Notes: generated from the sequence alone by a model not told the origin. A stretch of DNA of 64,000 nt from Chrysogorgia sp. JL179-B06 (GCA_035772405.1 JAYKKM010000217.1:62001-126000), one strand, 5' to 3'; shown: positions 31,131-42,480, counted from the first letter of the stretch. Made by a program: numbers and translations.

Positions 31131-31335
31131 GTTTCGTATTGTTTCAGATCACAAGTACAGTTCAACACGATTACTATCGCAACAAATCACAAATCCATTT
31201 CTCCATGTTTCAGACTTTTAAGTTTGTTTAAGTTCCAGTTCATGAAGTCAAAATATAAGGCACAATCACTAGATCACGGTCTCTCACAAATCACGATTTT
31301 GATCACCAACACGATCCCGTCGGGGGTGCCATAGT

Positions 31336-31500
31336 GTCGAAAACGTTAGATGTTTTCTATGTTTTATTGATAAATATACTCAAAAATATATCACAGGTCT
31401 CGGCTTGTCTCGCATGCTCTCACATCAGATCACACTTTTCCAAAGATTGCTAGACAACGACCTTGACCTTGATCCTCATTGGTTGGTTTAACAGTAAACA
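31336..31500 (-). repeat. Candidate 5' LTR of the BEL/Pao element
   Basis: Upstream of the primer-binding-like tggcacccccg, the minus strand holds about 165 bp with an AATAAA signal (caataaaacatagaaaac) and an end near ttcgacacta. The LINE frame upstream breaks at about 31500, which fits this being the outer LTR edge. No second LTR is left to confirm it. Confidence 0.4.
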
Positions 31501-31860
31501 AGTTGCTAAATTTTCCAAAAGGAATTCGACTTTGACTGGTGGGATAGAAAATGTTTTGTTATTATTATTCTTTCTCAAAGTAACAAAATTTTCCAACTTC
31601 AAAATGTCAAAAGGCACTTGTGGCAAAAGCTCTCTCAATCGATCAGCACCAGAGGAGAAGCACTCATTAAAATTGTCAGCTAAATTTCTGTTGGTATTAT
31701 CATTCTTGAAGATTGATTTAGGTATTTTCTTGCTGTAAAACCGTCGCAATTAACGATTTAATCGTTTTCCACATACTCCTGGGTTTATCCTTTTTGTTTT
31801 CAAAACAATTACTATAGAATTTAAAAGGTGCATGCAAAGTCATTAATTTTGGTCTATCTC
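31500..31860 (-). pseudogene. LINE ORF2 fragment (endonuclease-RT linker)
   Basis: The minus strand reads KDKPRSMWKTIKSLIATV (about 31800-31745, one frame) and NLADNFNECFSSGADRLREL, then KVEFLLENLAT (31749-31500). These are the linker blocks between endonuclease and RT in L2/CR1-type LINEs. It is cut at 31500 by the BEL/Pao LTR. Confidence 0.65.
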
Positions 31861-31959
31861 AAATGACAGAATGCTACTTACAAGAATGTGGATGTGTGTT
31901 GGCAGGGATGGTGGAGAGCTTGTATATTCTGGCTTTTTGGCATCTCGCTGCTCTGATGA

Positions 31960-32530
31960 CATGGAGCTGATCAGTGAATTACGTAATAACCCATTCATTG
32001 GCCAAACTGAATAGATTTTCAGTTGGTCCCCTTTAAAAAAATTAATTCGCCCAATGTCCAGGGGTGTATATAGTGCAAATGTATAGCCTTCAAATTGGGT
32101 TTACTAAGATGTATTATGGATTCTACCCACATTGTTGCTGTGCATATATTATATACAATAAGTTGATAATTCTACCACATTGGACTGCTGTGATGGAGCT
32201 GGCAGAGGTGTGGATATTAACTTAATATTGATGCTCTTGGGAGGTCACAGGGAAGGCAAACTGATCTTTCCTAAGTCAGGACTTGAAACTGATTAATTGA
32301 AACTCTATAGGATTGGTACCTCTTGTAGTTAGAAAGTTACATAGTGTAATGCTAGTTAAGAAATTACTTGAAGCCATTTTACCACTATATCTAAAAAACT
32401 ATTTTCATCTCAATGAATTTGTTCATACATACATGTACGAGCATTATCTATTGCCTTAATTGACAATATGTGCAGGATTTATATAACTTGAGTTAAAATT
32501 AGTTTTTGTAACATTGTACATATATGAGTG
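31960..32530 (+). pseudogene. LINE remnant, repeat D copy 2
   Basis: Diverged copy of 18500-19260 in the same orientation; the landmarks tactaagatgtattatggattctac, ggactgctgtgatggagctggcag and tctattgccttaattgacaatatgtg are shared. No open frame remains. Confidence 0.6.
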
Positions 32531-32539
32531 TTTTTATAT

Positions 32540-33086
32540 TGCACTATATTCTCACTTGTCGACATTACACACAATTCCTTGAATTTATAATATTAAGATT
32601 GGGACGAAAAAGTTTTTTCGGATTAAGGCAAAGGGACTGGATATATGGTGGTACAGCTGGGGGGGAGTTGGATAGGGAAACCAAAAATCCAAAACTATTT
32701 CTTACACTGTGTTATGTATGCGTGTTATAAGCGTAAATTCTAAATCTTGCAGGTTTGAAGCTACTTTATAGCTCTATCTCTCCCTAGAGATTTTTACTAA
32801 ACCCCCTAACACAATGGCAAAATATTAAAAATTCCAAGACCTTTGTGCTAATTCTCCCAGTGAGAATAGCACTATTCTCACTGGTCGACGTTACACACAA
32901 TGACTTGAATTTATATATAATATTAAGATTGTACCAAATTAAATTTTACTAGCTCTTAGGCTAGGTTCTTTAATATTACAACATTACATGCATAAACTGA
33001 AAGAATACAATATGTATAAAAACAAACTGTACAATACACACTATATAGTGCCCGAAACAGCCTTGTATATAGTGCCCAAATCTACT
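32540..33086. repeat. Non-coding with a 325-bp-spaced direct repeat
   Basis: ttctcacttgtcgacattacacacaat...gaatttataatattaagattg (32549-32597) recurs at 32877-32931. The copies could be a duplicated edge of an old insertion. Nothing coding lies between. Confidence 0.5.
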
Positions 33087-33185
33087 CTGCCCGAAACAGC
33101 CTTCGTCATGGTACTTGTGCTTTCACATTCTGAGAATTGGAAAGATATAAAGCGCGAGTACCATGACGAAGACTGTTTCGGGCAC
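33087..33185. repeat. 99-bp hairpin with 27-bp stem
   Basis: tgcccgaaacagccttcgtcatggtact (about 33088) pairs with gtaccatgacgaagactgtttcgggca (about 33159-33185), with one mismatch. An extra gcccgaaacagccttg lies at about 33049. It overlaps the end of the recombinase fragment. Confidence 0.7.
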
Positions 33186-33189
33186 ATTA

Positions 33190-33865
33190 TACAGTACCAA
33201 AGGGTTGCGGTCTTGATTGTATTCATAACCGTGGGAATTTTGTAATGATGTTTGGCAGTGCGACGGCTTTTCCAACCAACATGGCGGGCAACGTCGTTTT
33301 CAGAGGCACCTAACAATGAAAGGGTTATAGAACAACCTGACCGAAAGCTATGCAGTTTTGCCATTGTGTACATTCCGGGCGAGGAGACGATGGTAGAGTC
33401 TGTTGACAACCTCAGATCCTTGAAAAAGACGATCGGTAATCTGACCTTGATGGTCGGTGACGCGAAATAAAAACCCTCCGAAAGATTAACACCCATGTGC
33501 TTACAGAGCGAGACGTAGATTGTTAGGTTGGAAATTATTGGAGCATTGTTTTATTGCAAAGATGTTCTCCGCTTGGCCTCTCAAGGTCTTACGAAATGTG
33601 TAATGGAAAAGAAGGCCATCATTGTTAGGTAGCGAAATTACTTCTTGTGTTTTTACCTCTCCCAAATCCGAGGCTGAATCTCCAGGAACGAAATAGACAG
33701 AAAAAACGCAAGGTCTCAGGCATACAAATACCTGGTGACGAAGATACGTAGCTAACGAAGAGAATTTGTCAAATAAAAACGGTACCGCTTATTTTCGGGT
33801 GACGCGAGCCTTGGCCTGCTCTTCCCAAATAGATTGAAGGTAATTGCGAACTAATGTGTGAGAAG
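33190..33865 (-). pseudogene. Tyrosine recombinase pseudogene (second lineage)
   Basis: In minus-strand order: EEQAKARVTRK (about 33835); FDKFSSLATYLRHQVFV; SDLGEVKTQEVISLPNNDGL and HYTFRKTLRG (about 33640-33560); LFRVTDHQG (about 33470); HSFRSGCSITLSLLGASEND (second Arg) and VARHVGWKSRRTAKHHY (His and catalytic Tyr) at about 33350-33240. These are the N-terminal SAM-like part and the whole catalytic part of a transposon-type tyrosine recombinase. At least three frame changes are present. It is clearly different from the fragments at 8190 and 36704. Confidence 0.7.
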
Positions 33866-33889
33866 CTGGGTTACATGCTCCCAAAGATT

Positions 33890-34250
33890 GGGAGACCCAA
33901 AACATTAAGATGGACAATTGCAGGAATTGCCATAATATCCAGTTCTTGAGATATTTAGACTTATGTGATATTCAAATGAGATGATCTATGACGTCATAAG
34001 ATGGGAAATACATTTTAACATATTGAAAATCGTCAATATCTTTATGATTATTAAATGAAATTACTTGAAACTTTGCATGGAGATACATACCACTAAACTG
34101 AAGATCATCGTTCAAGTTTTATGGTTGCCATGGTAACAGATTATTTTACAGACCTCTTGATTTCGAAAACAAAATTTGTTTTCTCTTCAGTGCCGAACCT
34201 TATTGGGTAGCCAATTCGAAACAGATTTGAAGTTGGTACAAAGTCTACAC
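33890..34250. other. Non-coding
   Basis: No gene recognised. It may be residual non-autonomous transposon sequence; a tatgacgtcataagatggg box is at about 33988. Confidence 0.3.
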
Positions 34251-34713
34251 AGTTAAAAGTCCGGGGGTGCGTGACCCACATGTGCATAACGAATAGCTAA
34301 ATGTGCGTGACGCGCAGCTAAAAGTCCGGGTGTTCGTGACGCACATATGCGTAACGCACTGCTAAATGTGCGTTACCCACATGTGCGTAACGCGTAACGC
34401 ACAGTTAAAAGTCCGGGGTGTGTGACGCACATGTGTGTAACGCGCAGGTAAATTAGCGTGACGCATATGTACGTAACGCACAGCTAAAAGTCCTGGTGTG
34501 CGTTACGCACATATGCGTAACGCACAGCCAAATGTGCGTGACCCACATGTGATTAAACAACCAATGATGTATGGCTAAATGTGCGTGACGTACATGTGCG
34601 TGACGTACATATGCGTAACGCACAGCTAAAAGACCAGGTGTATGTGACGCACATGTGCGTCACGCGCAAATAAATGTGCGTGATGCATGCGTGCGTAACG
34701 CACGGCTAGAAGT
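34251..34713. repeat. Minisatellite made of palindromic units
   Basis: About 10 units of 35-45 bp alternate between two forms, one with gctaaaagtccgggtgt and one with gctaaatgtgcgt. Nearly every unit carries the palindrome gtgcgtgacgcacatgtgcg, in which single-base variants (gtaacg/gtgacg) alternate. Unusual density of CpG for this AT-rich window. Confidence 0.85.
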
Positions 34714-34719
34714 TCTTTT

Positions 34720-36028
34720 CCAAACTCTATATCAAACAATAGTTGTTGAATTCTAACTTTTGCCATCTGGTTTGTTTTGTCTAAGCGATCAAGGGTGGGA
34801 ATAAAGTTTTTGCAAAAAAGCTCAGTTGCAGATTTTCCAATAATATTTTGATCATTTTCTGCTTGTGTTTTTCCTTGAGATGATATATCAACAGCAGTTC
34901 TAGTGCAGTACTTATATCCCATATCTCTCTTGCACAAACTTCTTTGTTTTTAATGGTATTCCTGCCGGTACTTCTTTACATGATGGCGTCAGAGATTCGG
35001 ACCGTGCTGGTGAGGAAACTAAGAGTGACAAACGACTTGATTTATCACTAGGTAACTTTCAGATGACTGACCTTCATCATTTATAGCAAGGGTGAAATGG
35101 CCTTCGGTTGCTTTTCTGGACACAAAATCACTCAATAATTGCAGTTCTTTAAAAAAACGATATTCTGGCAACCGTTTGCATCCAGAACCTGACCGTGTAG
35201 CAAGGTCTCTCTTTGAGACACTTTTTGTAAGTATCTCGGATATTTTTCCACTTTGCATGACAAATGCTCACTAAACCAGTTATACAAGACATTTATATTA
35301 TTTTGGTTTTCCAGGGGCAAATCATCTCTAACCCCCTATTCATCTGTTTTTCCCTGGTGTGTCCCAGGGTTGAACCCCCAAGAATGGTCATTGATAGGTC
35401 CATAATTAATGCTGGGTTAAAATGTAATCAGTCGTTTAGGTATTTTATGTTCTCATTAACAAATTAAATTTAAACTTTCCAAATAAATAACACTTCTAAC
35501 CATGTTTGAACAAAAGATTTCAAACATCTCTGCCTGTAGATTGATCATAATACTGTTTACATAACTTCCACTAATTATAGATTAAGCTAATGACTTTTTG
35601 AACAACGGTGTCTAGAAATAATTTATGAATAGTTGTAAAGAGTCAAGCGTACAAGACATGAAGACACAAGTTCAAACTTTAACACCATCATTCATTGGCA
35701 AACCAGCTACGTGTAGAGCAAATGCTAATCTAATATCCAAGTGCAGGATACGCAAATATATTATTATTAATAAACTATTTCGATACACTTACCATCGATT
35801 CCTGATTGCAGTGCAACTTGATTCCATGCTGTGATTTATTTGTTTGTTTCTTAGTATCCTCTCAGTTTAGCATTCCAAATAATTGGAAAACTTCGAATGA
35901 GTTCTATCAACAGTTTACAATCTACATTTCCATCTTCATTATCATATTCAAATTGAATACTCTTCATCTGTTGCAGCTTCTGTAGCATTAAATTCCTCAG
36001 TTATAAACGACACAGCAATATTCGCCAT
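34720..36028 (-). pseudogene. MADF-BESS domain gene, split and damaged
   Basis: Minus strand. An N-terminal exon (36028 down to about 35800) begins MANIAVSFITEEFNATEAAT and, after a frame change, reads LLIELIRSFPIIWNAKLRGY followed by a stop-interrupted ITAWNQVALQSGID; this is the first MADF helix-turn-helix part, ending at a GTAAGT donor. A second region (35320-35019) reads ILTKSVSKRDLATRSGSG and EYRFFKELQLLSDFVSRK, the rest of MADF. A third (34937-34720) reads ELFCKNFIPTLDRLDK and IQQLLFDIEF, a BESS motif. MADF binds DNA and BESS mediates protein contacts. Such proteins are host factors or transposon accessory proteins. Two in-frame stops in the first exon argue for a pseudogene. Confidence 0.6.
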
Positions 36029-36029
36029 G

Positions 36030-36700
36030 TTTAAAATAAAAAAACAGCTGGAAGCTATTAACGTGATTTTTTATTGCTGTGTGATTGGTTGTTGTTTTGT
36101 GCTGTCGGTGAAATGTCAAACAGAAGTTGAAAATTTTCAGCGACTGCAGCGGCAGGACAAATTTCTCCGGCGGCAAACGAAAGTAAAAAAACATTACGTC
36201 ATTGTCGAAATTTTTCGCAGAAAACGGGCCTTAATTACAGTTGTTAATTTTACACAATATCGATTTTTTAGTTTTCGGGACAAGAAAAAAAGGGGCATGG
36301 TGTAACATGTCTATGTTGTATATTTGTGACAATGAAATACGATATAGCGTGCATGTGGGATTTTCCCAGTCAGACCTGGAAAAAGTGTTCAATGTTCCTC
36401 AGATCCTGAATTTGCCTTTTTCGAATTTGCCTTTTTCAAATGTTCCTCAAAAGTGTGTAAAAACAATGGAAAATGTGACCATGCATTACGCATGCAACAA
36501 TAAAGTTTATTTGACTATATTTGTTTTATATTTATTAGACTACAAACATGGATGCTTCCACTGACTATTGTTTTGACTTAGGCTCGATTTCCAGCTGGAT
36601 TTCACTTCAGAGACTTGTAAGCCTATTTTCCAACGTTTTCAGGATATCTCTGCCTCCAGTATTACCAAGAGCTCTCCCCCTTCTTTGTTCATAAGCACAA
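36030..36700. other. Non-coding interval before the Crypton-like gene
   Basis: Plus-strand frames at 36027-36564 do not resemble any family I know and lack support. A small direct repeat (tttgcctttttcgaa / tttgcctttttcaaa) lies at about 36413-36443. Confidence 0.3.
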
Positions 36701-37051
36701 AAAATGGACGAATTCAACCACTTACAGTTTCTTGATGACAATAACCTGCTTGAAAGTAAAGAAATTCTGTTGGAGAGTTTGTCATCTTTTGCTGTCACCT
36801 TTAACCAAAATATCACTGATTTTGTCTCAAACATTGCTGAAGTTTCACGTCCTCCCAAGTCCAGCAAAATCAAAGCAAATGAACAAACAACAACAAATGA
36901 AGGCCAAAACCATGCAGAAATAGATGTTTCCAGATCTCCAGTAATTGCCAACAAAGACATAGAAGAACTGAAGTCTTTTGCTGTCAATAAAAACACCTCG
37001 CGCTCAACAAAACAATGGATGGATGTCTTCAAAAGCTGGTGCACATCCTAG

Positions 37052-38868
37052 TTTAGTTTAGTTTTAGTTTAATTACTTTATCACCAAAATTACAATTGAC
37101 AGGTGGGAAGATAGAGCATAGCCCGAATTGAATCTGCCTACCTATTCTACTTACAAATGAAAATAATATAAAATATAAAAATAATGTAAAATAAAGTGCG
37201 AGGTAAAAACTTTAACATGCAAGTACGTACATATTACAATATTAATTAATCTCTGATATTAAGGGGGGTATAACTAATCAATTTACTATTTAAATCGACT
37301 CTTAATTTCCTCTTGAAAACATTAATTTCTGAGATAGTCTTCAGTTCATGTGGCAAAGAGTTCCAGGCTCTAATTATTCTAGGGAAGTAAGAATGTCTAT
37401 AAGATTATGTATTGCATCTAATCTCATTGAAATTGTTGAAATATTTAGCCGACCGTTTTTCGACAATTCTCGAGAAATCTAAGTCATATAAACCATTCTG
37501 ACATTTTGCGAAAAACACCAGATCGTTCCATATTCTTCGATGTTCTAAAGGAAGCATATTTAACTTGAGAAGTCTCTCCTTATAACTAATATGTCGAGGA
37601 TAATCAAGGATAAATTTAGTTGCTCTACGTTGGACATTTTCTAACATGCGCTTGTATATGGTTTGATTAGGAGACCACAATTCAGTGGCGTATTCCAATT
37701 GAGGTCTTACCAGTGAACAGCACAGAACTTCCTCTCTTTAATCTTAATCCTAAAGTTCAATTGGCCTTTAGGGTTATTTCCGAGATGTGTTGAGCCCAGC
37801 GCTAGTCATCCGTCACAGTGATTCGATTTAACTCGATCAACACTAACATCATCCATGTTATGTAATATTTGAACAACGACAGCGAGTGTTTCACCGGGGA
37901 TATCCAAACACGAGAAAACAATGTATGAAAACACGAGCGCGTAGCGCGAGTGTTTTTGTTAATTGTTTTTGAGTGTTTGGATATCCCGGTGGGACATGAG
38001 CTGGAGTTGTTTAAATAGCTTCTCAAATGAACACAAGTATAGGTTATATTTGATTGTATGATATTCTCATGGGAGGGTATTGGATTGGATGATATTCTCT
38101 CATTGAACACTACAATACATTTGATCGGCATACGTAATTAGGATATTTGAGGAAGATCACTTTACGTATGCTGATAAAATGTATTCTGAGACACGGTGTT
38201 TGACTTAGTTATCCAAATGCAATCCCGTGACTAGATGGGTCTTTATTATTGGATAATTAGCTCATGAATTATTAATGAGTTTGAGAAAGTTAATATCATT
38301 AACGGTCTTCTTTCGTGAAAAACGCAAAAATTTACATTTTTTGACATTAAATTGCATTCGCCATCTCCTACTCCAGACATGGATATTTGAAAGGCCACTC
38401 TGCAATTCTTCTACATCGACTTCATTAGTTATGACTCTGAACAATTTACTATCAGCAGCATATAGGGCGATTTGTGACAGCGATGTTATTTGATTCGGCA
38501 TATCATTGATATATACATTGAACAGTAAAGGTTTCTAAACCAGGACATTAATTGACCACAAACCCAAAGTCTTCCAACTTTTTTAACAGCAAAGGATGGG
38601 ACACTTTATCAAAATCTATCTCCTTGCGTTTATCCAGAGCTTCCAAGAAATTGTGGTAAACCTGAACCAATTGAGTGGAAGAATTTTTGCATTGTTGGAA
38701 ACGATGCTGTAGTTTATATATTCTAGATGATATGAAGTCGTAGATGTGATTATAAACACACCTTTCTAAAACTTTAGAAAGAATACATAGTAAAGAGATT
38801 GGCCTATAGTTTTCCACACAGACAGGGTTATCATTTTTGAAAACCGGTGTTACATTGGCTTCTTTAAT
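37052..38868 (-). mobile_element. LINE insertion in the Crypton-like gene, 5'-truncated
   Basis: Minus strand: MENYRPISLLCILSKVLERC (38817), FDKVSHPLLLKKLEDFGF, then a gap, ALYAADSKLF (38501-38262; the catalytic YADD is altered to YAAD), then EYATELWSPNQTIYKRML and RATKFILDYPRH (37698-37405), and a TTTAGTTTAGTT-type tail next to 37052. An L2/CR1-like LINE with an internal deletion and a palindromic MITE in the middle. Confidence 0.75.
37800..38228. mobile_element. Palindrome-bearing MITE inside the LINE
   Basis: Within it, gtttcaccggggatatccaaacac (about 37889) pairs with gtgtttggatatcccggtgggac (about 37973), around an inner hairpin aaaacacgagcgcgtagcgcgagtgtttt. The LINE frame is interrupted here. 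Outer edges are approximate. Confidence 0.5.
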
Positions 38869-40027
38869 CTTCTGTCATCTTGAAAACATAAACATTGAAA
38901 CAATGGCGCTGGAAGAATTTGACAAAATCCTTTGTAAGTTCTACGTAGAGGTGAAAAAAAGGACGGTGAAGATTACAAGCCAGATTCTCTCAGGATAATG
39001 CAAAGTTCCATTGAACGTCATTTGAAGGAAGACGATTATCCAGTAAGCATCATACAAGCAAGGGAGTTTCATAATTCACAAGAAATCCTCAATGCGAAGG
39101 CAATTTTGCTGCATCAACAAGGGAAGGGAAAACGACCTAACAAGACACAGCCACTGGCACCAAACCAAGAGTCAGCTCTGTGGGAAAAATCTCAGTTTGG
39201 TGATTTCAATGCAAGAGCCCTAACAAATAAACTTTAAAAATTTAACAGAGCAACTTGGATTACGAGGCTGCCAGGAGCACTACGATTCTTAAAACACGAA
39301 GTGGGTCTAAAAATCAGACAAAGAACGACACCGCAGGTTATGTACAGCACTGATGGTGGAGAAAGAGATCCTGTGCAGCTACTCAAGCTGTGGTTGTCTA
39401 AGCAGCCCAAGAGGATGAAGGACAATGGACCACTCTATCTCAACATAATAAATCGTCCGAAATCAACTGATGTGTGGTACGCCAAAGTTTGAATGGGCCA
39501 AAATACCATTGGCACTATCATGAAATCCATGGCCTCTTGCTTGATAACAAATAAAAAGTTGACAAACCACAGCATCAGGAAAACTCTCGTGTCAAAACTG
39601 AAGAAATCTGGCCAACCGCAACATGTTATCTGTGAAATAACAGGCAATGCTCGCGAATCTTCGTTGGACGACTACGACGAAATAGACGAGAACTAAATAA
39701 AATATTTGTCTCACATCATCAGTGGATACAAATAAGTCTCCAACCAAAATATGCAGAAATCTCCAATCAATCGATCGTGCAACGAGCATCACTGGCGTCT
39801 GTCAACACCTCTTCAACTTCAAGTTCTTCTCACCTCCAACAACAAAATCCATCAGCTCACGAGTTTCAATCCTGGTTTTCAGCCTGTTGGACTTCCATTC
39901 TTTCAACGAAATTTTGCTTTCCCCAGCAGCTCTACTGTCCCAATGCAAAACTACATGGGTTGCACCATCAATTACTTCTCAAAAGATGCCAAGTCTCCTC
40001 AACCATGGAAGAAACGAAGGGTTTACA

Positions 40028-41005
40028 TTATTGAATTGGACGACGAGGATTTATGCACTTAAGGCAACAAGTCCACATCCTGAGACTTTCTGCTTCATAC
40101 CACAGTTTGTGCACTTGGTTGGGAAGCACTTTCTTCCTACAGCTATAATAGCCATATAATAGCTTAATACAGGTATAATAGTTTAATACAGGTATAATAG
40201 CCATCGAATTTGGTAACACCTACAATTTCGCCAGTAATACTGGTAGTTGTCAACGATTCATGTAGCTCTTTTGGTTTCGCTAGTGGCTCCAGAAATGGGT
40301 CACATGTAACGATCGTGCAACCTTCAACAGGGGTATTTACATACATTTCATTCTGGTATTTATTTACCCTGTTTTAAAAAATGTTTGTTAAACCATCACT
40401 AACTTCATAGATGAAATCTTCCCATAAAACTATTTTAATTGACCATGCAAATCAACAAGGATAGCCTCAGATTTCTTCTTTTGGCCATACCCAGTTAGCT
40501 GGGTCACTTTTGCCTTCAGCATTATTAACTGCTTTTCATTCACATTTGACAGTGAAGCAATGTTGAGATGTTGCTCTTGCATTGGAAACGAAACGTTGGC
40601 CTCTTCCAGTTTAGTGGTGCGATTAATCAATATAGTTGAAGGATCAGCATCTTTAACGCACACTTTTAACTTCACTGGCGATTTTCTTTCAACGAACGAG
40701 TTGAATTCACTATGCTTGGCAGATGAAAAGCAAACCCCTCTCACTATCTTAGGCTGTGTTTACACTGGAGCAAAAGTAACCGGATTCGTATTGTTTTTTT
40801 ATTCCCATGAGGATGCAAAACAATGAGAATCCGTAGAGGGAGTTTGTATTATCATGTCATAATAATTTGTCTTGTTCCTGCTCCTCATGGGAGAAAGGTT
40901 ATGAATATAACCTTCAATCACAGGGTCTCTCCACATTCTTGTTAATAATATTGTTAGCTTTTTCAGGCGATGGCGGCGTTGCCTTGTCCTGAATGTTGTC
41001 TCTCG
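40028..41005 (-). pseudogene. RPA-like OB-fold protein, frameshifted
   Basis: Minus strand: RDPVIEGYIHNLSPMRSRN and YYDMIIQTPSTDS (about 40940-40850), a short insertion (about 40745-40830), then FSSAKHSEFNSFVERKSPVK, EEANVSFPMQEQHLNIASLS and LIMLKAKVTQLTGYG (40744-40430). Then, in shifted frames, EMYVNTPVEGCTIVT and SLTTTSITGEIVGVTKFD (40346-40170) and a degraded zinc ribbon near VLPNQVHKLW. This series of OB-fold blocks and a final zinc ribbon resembles RPA1-like proteins carried by some transposons. RPA binds single-stranded DNA. It overlaps the tail of the Crypton-like gene by about 35 bp in convergent orientation. Confidence 0.55.
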
Positions 41006-41690
41006 CATATTTGGGAGTTCTTGGCTCAGTTCTTACGTGAAATACGTGAACGCATTTCCTTCCGACATCCATCAATGATATCACAACTCGAGTCAACAAC
41101 CCACTTAAAAGACAAAGCAATAAGAACACCCACCTGTCTTTCGTTTGATTGCCTTCCATTGACAGCGACACACAAACCCAATTGCATATAAACAAACCAA
41201 CAAGTACCACAACGACCACAAAGGCACACAAGTATTGACTTCGCTAAAGTGTGACGTTCACCATGCGATCGAACGTTTCCGGCATACGCCAACGAAAGTT
41301 CGCCGACATCCCTTGAATATTCTATTAGGTTATATAGCCATCTATTAGGTTTCTCAATATTTTGCATAAGAATTGGGCGATTTCTAAAGAAAGAAAGAGA
41401 AACAAATTAATACACAGTATAAATGAACTAAAAAAGAACAAAGCATGAAAAAATATAATCCAATATATAAATACCTTGGTAAAGAGCAGCTATATGCACA
41501 ATGTCTTCATCTTATTTAAGATAAAGACAACATCATCCACATAATTTAATTAATCATAGGATATATGATTATTAAATATATGATTATTGATCAACCATTA
41601 GTATAGTTATGGATTAGTCTTTGTGGGAAACCATCTCACTAGTATGAATTGTGGAACTTGACCATTTTGATCTTATGTTTCAAATGAATA
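41005..41690. other. Unassigned; hydrophobic minus-strand frames
   Basis: Minus-strand frames at 40914-41367 include a hydrophobic run (FVVVVVLVGLFICNW). They could be 5' sequence of the RPA-like gene or chance. Nothing else recognised up to 41690. Confidence 0.25.
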
Positions 41691-42480
41691 GAAATCTATT
41701 TTGTCTTGTATGAAGCCCTGATTGCCTTGTGATCAGTAAAATAGGTTTCTAAAATGTTTGTAAATATGTGATCAATTAATGTTTGATTATCTGTTGTAAA
41801 ACTAGATAGTAGCTGCCTATAGCCATTGTCTCTTACCATAACATTGTAAAGTGGTTGCCTTTCTGTCTCATCCAATTCACATTGAAATCTCCAATTTAAA
41901 TCAACAATTTTAATCAATGCAGAGCATAGATGTCTTAGAGGAACCTTTGGAGAGCAATATACCCCTATAATTGTCAAGTCTTGATTGTTGGTATTAACTT
42001 CAATTACAGTAAATTAAATGCCATTAATATTGTGACTAAGGATATCTCTCAACAAATGGTATCCTGCTGTACAGCGCTGTACCGCCGTATGGTCGTCTAT
42101 TATTATCATGATGTTACATTTCGAAATAGTTGATAACCATCAATGTTGTACATTTCATCATCATCGAATGGACTGAATCTTGTTTCTGTAAATATTTCTA
42201 TATCACTGCAACAAAAATAAAGTCTTTTCGAACATCGTCAATGTGTTTGTGTAATGAACGAGCATTTAAATAACACACTTTTAATTCAGATTGATTGATT
42301 TCGTAAAGTGGAGTATGACGAAGTTTCAAGCTTCTCTCTGTCCTCAGTTTTCCATTTCAGTTTTCTATTTCCACAGCGATTTTATTTTCACACAGGTCAG
42401 TAACACCTTGTAACAGTTGCCATGGTATCAGCTCACTCCCTTCTGAGAGGGCCCTAGGTCGGGTTTTGGGCTTGTTGTAG
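41690..42480 (-). pseudogene. LINE endonuclease domain fragment
   Basis: The minus strand reads, in several frames, an end of ORF1 (about 42470-42380), a decayed start of the endonuclease, AVQRCTAGYHLLRDILSHNI, then TIIGVYCSPKVPLRHLCSAL and DHIFTNILETYFTDHKAIRA, ending near 41690. Conserved Tyr and DHK blocks support the APE-type endonuclease of L2/CR1 LINEs. No RT follows. Confidence 0.65.

Larger units (their letters stand above)
23570..31335 (-). mobile_element. BEL/Pao retrotransposon, decayed and split by gypsy insertion
   Basis: Minus-strand order: a candidate 5' LTR end and primer-binding site at about 31318-31335 (tggcacccccgacgggatc), gag (31130-30205), RT (30085-29397), later pol (29087-28720), then a complete Ty3/gypsy element (24011-28693), then the rest of pol (24005-23570). 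The element loses its protease and integrase, and its right side is cut by a SINE. Confidence 0.8.
36704..40062 (+). pseudogene. Crypton-like tyrosine recombinase gene (DUF3504 type), interrupted
   Basis: Exon-free plus-strand pieces in order. 36704-37051 reads an N-terminal region ending LKSFAVNKNTSRSTKQWMDV. After a LINE insertion (37052-38868), frames read ALEEFDKILCKFYVEVKK, then a frameshift in an A-run, then ERHLKEDDYPVSI and QGKGKRPNKTQPLAPNQES, then (39484-39695) LTNHSIRKTLVSKLKKSG and ITGNARESSLDDYDE. The C-terminal tail to 40062 ends KRRVYIIELDDEDLCT. This is the layout of the DUF3504 proteins (related to KCTD1, QRICH1 and ZMYM C-termini) derived from Cryptons. The Arg and Tyr of the active site are seen, but the usual His block reads ITGNA, so the His is Asn. 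Convergent with the RPA-like gene at 40028-41000. Confidence 0.7.

Noticed and set aside
40914..41231. Hydrophobic minus-strand frame as a membrane protein
   Set aside because: Overlaps the 5' part of the RPA-like gene in another frame; one hydrophobic run alone is weak evidence.
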